This document shows positions 32,887-38,536 of a stretch of DNA of 38,536 bases, piece by piece. Location: NCBI GenBank assembly GCA_026394195.1, contig JAPKYS010000018.1, positions 1-38,536 of the forward strand, in the 5' to 3' direction. This DNA comes from a bacterium. GTDB taxonomy: Bacteria > Electryoneota > B3-LCP. Positions within the stretch are counted from its first letter, which is position 1. Each line of letters starts with the position of its first letter. The notes below the pieces were generated by a model that did not search any database, was not told the DNA's origin, and saw only the letters and a list, made by a program, of their open reading frames with translations. Position numbers and translations under genes: made by a program.

Positions 32887-33825
32887 ATGAATCTGCTTAA
32901 AAAATTAAAGGACACTCTACAAGCCACCCGGCAAAAGTTGGGTGGACAGTTACTCAATATCTTCAGTTCTCATCAGAAAATCGACGATGAACTCTTCGAT
33001 GAGTTGGAAGAAGCCTTAATCAGCGCGGACGTAGGTCTGGATACTACTCAGGCGATTATGTCGTCTCTGCGGGAAAAAGTGCGAAAGACCGCTGGGACAA
33101 GCGGTGATCCGCAGATCGTTAAGGACTTGCTGGTTGACGTGATCGCGGAAATAATAACTCCACCAGTCTCGTTTGAAAAACCCCGACTTGATCATAAACC
33201 GTCGGTGATCCTGGTCGTCGGTGTAAATGGCAGCGGAAAGACGACTACGATAGCCAAGTTGGCGGACTACTATCAGCGGCAGGAACAGCGCGTGCTGCTG
33301 GCTGCAGCGGATACTTTTCGAGCCGCGGCGGCGGAACAACTCCTGGCCTGGGGGGACCGGGTCGGGGTACAGGTCATCCGTCAGCAATCGGGGGCAGACC
33401 CAGCCGCGGTTGCATTCGATGCGCTGCAATCTGCCCGGGCGCGTCAGTTCGATCTACTGATCATCGATACCGCCGGTCGGCTGCATAACAAAACCAATCT
33501 GATGCAGGAATTGGCGAAGATTACCCGTGTATTGAAAAAACAGGATCCGGAAGCTCCGCATGAGGTTTTTCTGGTACTGGACGGCACGACGGGACAGAAT
33601 GCCGTGCAACAAGCCAAAGTCTTTCAGGAAATTTGTGGCGTGACCGGTATTATAATCGCCAAACTGGACGGGACGGCAAAAGGCGGCGCAGTGCTGGCGA
33701 TTTGCCGTGAGTTGCACCTCCCACTCCGATTTATCGGAACGGGGGAGAAACTGGAAGACCTGGAGGAATTCGATCCGTTGACCTACGCGAAAGCGCTGTT
33801 TGAGATAGACGAGACACCAGTTTGA
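32887..33825 (+). CDS. ftsY: Signal recognition particle receptor FtsY
   Basis: This 312-residue SRP-type GTPase docks SRP-ribosome complexes at the membrane. It lacks the long acidic A domain of E. coli and begins directly with the N domain (LEEALISADVGLDTTQAI). The G domain shows GVNGSGKTTTIAKLA (G1), DTFRAAAAEQL, IIDTAGRLHNK (G3), AKLDGTAKGGA (G4) and the final PLRFIGTGEKLEDLEEF. Its stop overlaps the TTG start of rimO. Confidence 0.95.
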   Translation: MNLLKKLKDTLQATRQKLGGQLLNIFSSHQKIDDELFDELEEALISADVGLDTTQAIMSSLREKVRKTAGTSGDPQIVKDLLVDVIAEIITPPVSFEKPRLDHKPSVILVVGVNGSGKTTTIAKLADYYQRQEQRVLLAAADTFRAAAAEQLLAWGDRVGVQVIRQQSGADPAAVAFDALQSARARQFDLLIIDTAGRLHNKTNLMQELAKITRVLKKQDPEAPHEVFLVLDGTTGQNAVQQAKVFQEICGVTGIIIAKLDGTAKGGAVLAICRELHLPLRFIGTGEKLEDLEEFDPLTYAKALFEIDETPV

Positions 33826-35120
33826 AGAAGCTATATCTCCATAATCTGGGATGTTCCAAGAACCAGATCGACGGTGAAATGCTGGCGGGTTGGGTTGAGC
33901 GGCGCGGCGTTCAAATCATCGATACCGCCGAAAAAGCTGACGTCATCGTCGTCAACACCTGCGCATTTATCAGTGAAGCCAAAGAGGAGGCGATTGAAGC
34001 TATATTAGCGGCAGCGCGATTAAAGCAGGAAGGACATTGCCGGGCGCTCTACGTTTGTGGGTGTTTCCCGCAGCGATATACATCAGAACTAAGCCGCGAA
34101 TTGCCCGAAGTTGATGGATTTTATGGAGTGCAGGAATGGACCAAGCTACTGGAGATAATCGCACCTGAAGGCGCCGATCCTGACGATAATCCCTATTTAG
34201 GCAGACGTCGGGAAACACCAGCACACTACGCATACCTGCGCATCGCCGACGGCTGCGATCACGGCTGCACCTATTGCGTTATCCCCTCAATTCGGGGAGT
34301 CTACAAAAGCCGCCCCCCTGATGAAATCATGGCAGAAGTTGAACATTTGGCTCGTTCCAGTGTCAAGGAACTGCTGCCGGTAGCCCAGGAGTTGAACTCC
34401 TACGGACACGATCTGGGATTGGGGCAAAAAAATCGCCCATTGATGGATCTCCTGGAACGAATTGGCGGCGTCGAGGGCATCGAGTGGATCAGACCCCTCT
34501 ACCTGCATCCGCCTGCCTGCGACATCGAGCTGTTTGATTTTTGGGCGTCGCAGGAAAAGCTCTGCCATTACTTAGACTTTCCCATCGAACACGCTGCTGA
34601 CCGCATCATCAAGACGATGGGAAGAGGAAGCAGTCAGAAACAGCTTAAAAATTTGATCGAATACGCCCGCAAAGTTATGCCGGACGTGGTTATTCGCACG
34701 TCGATTATTGTCGGCTTTCCCGGAGAAACCGATGATGATTTCAACCAATTGTTAGACTTTGTGAAAAACACCCGTTTTGAACGATTGGGCTGCTTCCGGT
34801 ATTCAGCGGAGGAGGGATCTTTTGCCTTCAATTTACCGACTCAGTTGCCTGAGAAATTAAAGAAACGCAGGCAGACCAGATTGATGACCCTGCAGCGAAA
34901 AATCGCTCAGGAGATTAACCGAAAACGCATCGGCGAAATCGAAGAGGTCTTCGTTGATGAATATGAGAAAGCATCAGGGTATTCCATCGCTCACAGCCGC
35001 AAAGAGCTGCCCGAACTGGATGGCGACATCCTGATCAAAGGGGAATATCCTGCGGGGGCAAAGCTCACTGTACGTATCGAGAGCGACCTCGAATATGACC
35101 TGGTGGCTGTTCCGGTTTAA
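33822..35120 (+). CDS. rimO: Ribosomal protein S12 methylthiotransferase
   Basis: This 432-residue radical-SAM methylthiotransferase modifies the conserved Asp of ribosomal protein S12. Order: the UPF0004 domain with cysteines in LGCSKNQ, VNTCAF and VCGCFPQ binding one [4Fe-4S]; the radical SAM motif DGCDHGCTYCVIP (C-x3-C-x2-C); and a C-terminal TRAM domain. Small departures from the proteobacterial sequence are QIDGE for VDSE and AQELNSYGHDLG for the usual AQDTT-Y-G. The start is TTG, sharing bases with the ftsY stop (TTGA). Confidence 0.93.
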   Translation: MKKLYLHNLGCSKNQIDGEMLAGWVERRGVQIIDTAEKADVIVVNTCAFISEAKEEAIEAILAAARLKQEGHCRALYVCGCFPQRYTSELSRELPEVDGFYGVQEWTKLLEIIAPEGADPDDNPYLGRRRETPAHYAYLRIADGCDHGCTYCVIPSIRGVYKSRPPDEIMAEVEHLARSSVKELLPVAQELNSYGHDLGLGQKNRPLMDLLERIGGVEGIEWIRPLYLHPPACDIELFDFWASQEKLCHYLDFPIEHAADRIIKTMGRGSSQKQLKNLIEYARKVMPDVVIRTSIIVGFPGETDDDFNQLLDFVKNTRFERLGCFRYSAEEGSFAFNLPTQLPEKLKKRRQTRLMTLQRKIAQEINRKRIGEIEEVFVDEYEKASGYSIAHSRKELPELDGDILIKGEYPAGAKLTVRIESDLEYDLVAVPV

Positions 35121-35150
35121 ACCAAAGAATATCAACATTCAGGCATATCC

Positions 35151-36377
35151 ATGAGAAAATTCACCATCCTTGCCATCCTGCTGCTCTGCGCCGCGCCGAG
35201 GCTGCATGCTCAACCGGAACTGTACTCCGATTACTTTATCGGTCTGCCCGAGTACCGGATCCTCCCCTTGCGTCTGCCTACTGAAAATCCGGATTCGGTC
35301 AAGATCGAAATCCACCTGCGCATCGTCAACGACGACCTGCAATTTGTCAAGAAAGACGATCATTACGAGGCGGGATACGGTGTTGACTTTTCACTGCGGG
35401 ACGATGACGACAACCCCATGGGAACGGTGCACGTTGACCGGGCGCTCAGCGCAGAAAGTTTTGCGAAGACCAATTCCCGACAGTCGGGGGATCAGACTGA
35501 AGCCTCATTCGTTGTAGCCCCAACGGTATACCAATTGCGAGTGAGGTTGACCGACCGGGAATCGCGCAAAACCCGAGACCTGGATCAGGAGATCAGCTTC
35601 GCTAAAAAGGACTGGAGCACGGTTCTGCGACTTAGCGACATCCAACTGATCGATTCCACTGGAACGACAGTGATGACGTCGGGACTGATCAAGGATAATC
35701 GCATCGCCGCCGTCTTTGCGGTCTACAGCAAGAACCCCAAAGACGTCAACCTCTCCTATAGCCTCTACAACGACACGGGCCAGAGTCTGGTCAAAGCTGC
35801 GATCCCCTGGAAGGGGGACGGCGCTTTCATGACGGATACAATCTACTTTTCGACCGACACTTTGTCGAATGTGACCTATCCGTTGATCGTCACCGCGTCA
35901 ATCGGTGAATTGAAGGAAGTCCGCTCTTATCCGATAAAAATCCTCTGGAAGAACCTGCCGGTGTACATTCAGGATCTCGATCTGGCGATCAGGCAGCTCC
36001 GCTACGTCGCCAAGCCTGAAGAGATCGAACGGATGAACGCCCCCCCCGAAAAGAAGGCTGAGCTGTTCAAGCAGTTCTGGGCTGAACGGAATCCCAATCC
36101 CACTTCACAGATCAACGAGAGGATGGAAGAGTATTATCGCCGGGTTGACTATGCCAACCAGCACTTTTCCGGACACAACACCGGCTGGGATACCGACATG
36201 GGTCGGGTTTACATCATCTATGGCCAGCCATCCGACGTGGAGCGGCACCCCTTTGATACCAACACTAAACCTTACGAAATCTGGTACTACTACGATCTCA
36301 ACCGCAAATTCCTGTTTGCGGATGAAGAGGGATTCGGAATATACCGATTAAAGAGTCCATTCTGGGATGACTTCTAA
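35151..36377 (+). CDS. Secreted GWxTD-domain protein
   Basis: This 408-residue protein has a signal peptide (ILAILLLCAAPRLHA, cleavage before QPE). The C-terminal region carries GWDTDMGRVYIIYGQPSD and EIWYYYD, the GWxTD domain signature known mainly from Bacteroidetes relatives and candidate phyla; its function is unknown. The N-terminal two thirds look like beta-sandwich modules. The gene overlaps the next by 11 bases. Start Met is at 35151 with a weak Shine-Dalgarno, 30 bases after rimO. Confidence 0.88.
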   Translation: MRKFTILAILLLCAAPRLHAQPELYSDYFIGLPEYRILPLRLPTENPDSVKIEIHLRIVNDDLQFVKKDDHYEAGYGVDFSLRDDDDNPMGTVHVDRALSAESFAKTNSRQSGDQTEASFVVAPTVYQLRVRLTDRESRKTRDLDQEISFAKKDWSTVLRLSDIQLIDSTGTTVMTSGLIKDNRIAAVFAVYSKNPKDVNLSYSLYNDTGQSLVKAAIPWKGDGAFMTDTIYFSTDTLSNVTYPLIVTASIGELKEVRSYPIKILWKNLPVYIQDLDLAIRQLRYVAKPEEIERMNAPPEKKAELFKQFWAERNPNPTSQINERMEEYYRRVDYANQHFSGHNTGWDTDMGRVYIIYGQPSDVERHPFDTNTKPYEIWYYYDLNRKFLFADEEGFGIYRLKSPFWDDF

Positions 36378-37320
36378 ACTAATCAAACGGCGGCGCCGGG
36401 TCGTCAAACCGAAACCGTTGCTGCCGGGCAAGCGCATTGCGGTAGTTTCGCCGGCAGGTCCGGCGGATGAGAGTCGTTTCGAAGCCGGATTGCGAGAGCT
36501 GGCTCGCTGGGGGTATCCCGTCAAAGCGGGCGCGCACACCAGGGGGAGGTACGCTTATTTTTCCGGGCGTGACGTCGAAAGACTGGACGATCTGATCCAG
36601 GCTTTTTCCGACCCCATGGTCAGAGCCATATTCTGTTCGAGGGGTGGATACGGCAGCGGCAGACTGCTCCGCAAGATACCCTTCGATATCATCGCAGATA
36701 ATCCCAAGATCTTCGTCGGCTTCAGCGATCTGACGGCGGTGAACTGGGCGATTTGGGCGGCGACAGGCTTGATTACCTTCACCGGTCCGACGGTCTGCGA
36801 AATTGGCACGGGGTTGCCGGAAACGACCCGACGCAGCTTCTTAAGCATGATCGGACCCAGCGCCGTTCCGGATCCTATCTGGGCGGGACCAATCAAAACC
36901 GTTCGCCCCGGCGATGCCTCCGGTCCCTTGCTGCCGGGCTGCCTGTCCATGATTGTGACCCTGTTGGGTACGCCCTTTATGCCCAAATTGGACGGTGCGG
37001 TGTTACTAATCGAAGATATCGACGAAAAGCCTTATCGCATCGATCGCATGTTGACCCACCTGAAGAACGCGGGAGTCTTGCAGCAGATCAGCGCTCTGCT
37101 GGTCGGACAATTCGTGGGCTGCTGGCCTAAGATCAAAACCTCCGAGCATCTGCCTCTGGAAGAAATTCTGCTGGACGTCACCTCCCCCCACCCCATCCCG
37201 GTTTACACCGGCTTCCCCTTCGGTCATTTCCCTGACCGGCTGACTCTGCCGGTTGGAGCGCGCGTATCAGTCTCGGAACGTGAGGGACTGAGACTTTTGG
37301 AAGATCCTTTAGGCAGGTGA
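36367..37320 (+). CDS. LD-carboxypeptidase (S66 family, LdcA/MccF-like)
   Basis: This 317-residue serine peptidase of family S66 has the nucleophile elbow VGFSDLTA (Ser in GFSD), a Glu in LLIEDIDEKPYRIDRML and the His in FPFGHFPDR. SRGGYGSGRLL is the family landmark. LdcA enzymes trim D-alanine from murein tetrapeptides in the cytoplasm; no signal peptide is visible, fitting that role. A basic N-terminus (KLIKRRRRVVKP) is unusual. Its start lies inside the GWxTD gene. Confidence 0.9.
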   Translation: MTSKLIKRRRRVVKPKPLLPGKRIAVVSPAGPADESRFEAGLRELARWGYPVKAGAHTRGRYAYFSGRDVERLDDLIQAFSDPMVRAIFCSRGGYGSGRLLRKIPFDIIADNPKIFVGFSDLTAVNWAIWAATGLITFTGPTVCEIGTGLPETTRRSFLSMIGPSAVPDPIWAGPIKTVRPGDASGPLLPGCLSMIVTLLGTPFMPKLDGAVLLIEDIDEKPYRIDRMLTHLKNAGVLQQISALLVGQFVGCWPKIKTSEHLPLEEILLDVTSPHPIPVYTGFPFGHFPDRLTLPVGARVSVSEREGLRLLEDPLGR

Positions 37321-37416
37321 AAAGCGCCCTCCGATCCATACTCCCGAAAGCACCATCCGATTCTGGTTCAAATACTCAGATTTGTTGATATTTCCTGCTT
37401 AATTCCCGCTGAGGGC

Positions 37417-37445
37417 TTGACTTGGGGGAAATTATTTCGTAAATT
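37417..37445 (+). promoter_or_regulatory. Promoter of the terminal secreted-protein gene
   Basis: TTGACT (37417-37422), 17 bases, TAAATT (37440-37445). The start would be near 37452, about 28 bases before the ATG at 37480. The 159-base gap contains no clear terminator for the preceding operon. Confidence 0.65.
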
Positions 37446-37479
37446 GAAGAAACGAAAGTGCCTTCGCAGGGATCGAGTC

Positions 37480-38536
37480 ATGTTGTCTCTGATAGTTCTT
37501 CAAATCACCTTCCTGTTCTCCACCGCCGCCTTCGCGCCCGAAGAACTCATCTTCTCCGCGCCTCCGCCTCCGCCGCCAACCTCCTCCCAATCCCTCACCC
37601 TCCACACCGGCTGGAATCTGGTCTCGTGGAATATCGTGCCAATGACGCAGCCGATAGCAATGCAAGACATTCTTCCCACCAGCGGCTGGTTCGGCGGGAC
37701 AGGCGCGAATAAACTCTACAAACATGATGATTCCCAAGTCAGTCATTATTACCCGCTTTACGGTGGCTCAGAAAGTTGGGTATGGGATGTGAACTACGCC
37801 TACTACATGAGGTTGGAGCAGCCACCAAGCACGAACTGGAGTTTTTCAGATCAACCGTTGATCAATCGACTATCCTTCACCATCAACCCCAGCGCCGCCT
37901 GGGACGATTCCTGTGACGTGCTGCGTCCCGATTCCTACACCAATGGCTGGTTCTTCATGGGGTATTCGCCTCCCGGATATTGTAAGTTGGCGACGATCTT
38001 CAATACAACAAACCCTCCCAACGGAGGTCCGACTTATAACGACTACGTCGGTCCACTTCACTGGCTCATGTGGTATAATGATTCGCCGAACAATTATCCG
38101 CATCGTGGCGTTAACGATCAATACTTGATCATCGTCAAAGACGATCAAGGGAAAGTTTACATACCCTATGATCCCAATTCATCTACGGAAACTCAGGAAG
38201 TTGATCAGATTGGCGTCCTGGAACCGGGGCGTGGATATTTCTTGGGATTCCGACGACCCACCACCCCGATAGATTTCGCCGGGTGGGAAGGGTATCCCGG
38301 TTGGCCCGAGAATAGTCTACCACCCGACCCCAAGGTGGTGCAGGCGCAGACCGCATCCGGCAGCCATTTCCAATTCACGAAATACACTCAGTGGTCCTAT
38401 CCGGTGGTGATTGATACGGTGGATCTGAATCAGACGCCGATGGTTCAAGGAGATGAGATCGGCATCTTCGACGGCAACCTCTGCGTCGGAGCAGGCGCCT
38501 TTCAGGGTTCATTCCCGCTGGTGATTCCGACATGGA
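37480..38536 (+). CDS. Secreted surface protein, N-terminal part (runs off the window)
   Basis: The ATG at 37480 opens a frame of 352 codons with no stop before the window ends. A signal peptide (LIVLQITFLFSTAAFA) is followed by a proline run, then LHTGWNLVSWNIVP, a segment common in exported proteins of the Bacteroidetes-related phyla. The visible part is rich in Trp, Tyr, Asn and Pro (for example GWFFMGYSPPGY), typical of extracellular beta-domains. GDEIGIFDGNLCVGAGAF near the edge resembles another such secreted-protein module. Nothing catalytic is recognisable. AGGG about eight bases upstream and the promoter at 37417 support the start. Confidence 0.82.
   Translation, partial: MLSLIVLQITFLFSTAAFAPEELIFSAPPPPPPTSSQSLTLHTGWNLVSWNIVPMTQPIAMQDILPTSGWFGGTGANKLYKHDDSQVSHYYPLYGGSESWVWDVNYAYYMRLEQPPSTNWSFSDQPLINRLSFTINPSAAWDDSCDVLRPDSYTNGWFFMGYSPPGYCKLATIFNTTNPPNGGPTYNDYVGPLHWLMWYNDSPNNYPHRGVNDQYLIIVKDDQGKVYIPYDPNSSTETQEVDQIGVLEPGRGYFLGFRRPTTPIDFAGWEGYPGWPENSLPPDPKVVQAQTASGSHFQFTKYTQWSYPVVIDTVDLNQTPMVQGDEIGIFDGNLCVGAGAFQGSFPLVIPTW

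Overview
The window (about 38.5 kb, moderately GC-rich, densely coded) looks like a chromosomal segment of an uncultivated bacterium near the Fibrobacteres-Chlorobi-Bacteroidetes group or an adjacent candidate phylum. The hints are a GWxTD-domain secreted protein, a 31-residue COX24/mS38-like basic peptide, a secreted protein with a 'GWNLVSWN' segment, and lipid-anchored envelope proteins. An indolepyruvate:ferredoxin oxidoreductase subunit and a superoxide reductase suggest an anaerobic or microaerophilic life. No rRNA or tRNA was seen, so the placement is inference.

Layout. 1-158: tail of a plus-strand gene and a strong hairpin terminator. 159-2934 (minus): five tandem, output-less CheY-like receivers with a small Cys-rich protein embedded, read from one promoter near 3040. 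3119-4984 (minus): iorA. 5303-18549 (plus): a long surface-polysaccharide cluster made of a beta-helix lipoprotein, an alkaline-phosphatase-superfamily enzyme, an O-antigen polymerase/ligase, six glycosyltransferase genes (one fused to a hexapeptide acetyltransferase) and an initiating polyprenyl glycosylphosphotransferase. 18553-20127 (minus): an AT-rich two-gene island (a winged-helix protein and a winged-helix/HEPN protein) abutting a thioredoxin-like ORF that has an in-frame TGA at a likely conserved Cys position and a bacterial-SECIS-like hairpin just after it. 20362-23382 (minus): MBL-fold hydrolase, isoprenylcysteine-methyltransferase-type membrane protein, superoxide reductase and a metallophosphatase-like lipoprotein. 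23654-37320 (plus): a conserved housekeeping run of MltD-like transglycosylase, sppA, HU, the COX24-like peptide, a YfcE-like phosphodiesterase, a DUF2905 protein, xseA, xseB, dxs, nadK, a methyltransferase, ftsY, rimO, a GWxTD protein and an LD-carboxypeptidase. 37480 to the end: the start of a secreted surface protein.

Genes are tightly packed with many overlapping stop/start pairs (ATGA, GTGA, TTGA), and TTG or GTG starts are common. At least nine promoters can be read by eye with a TTG-type -35 and an A/T-only -10 (TATATT, TAAATT or close), eight of them with a 17-base spacer. The least ordinary part is 18553-20303, where the candidate selenoprotein ORF and the HEPN island meet.
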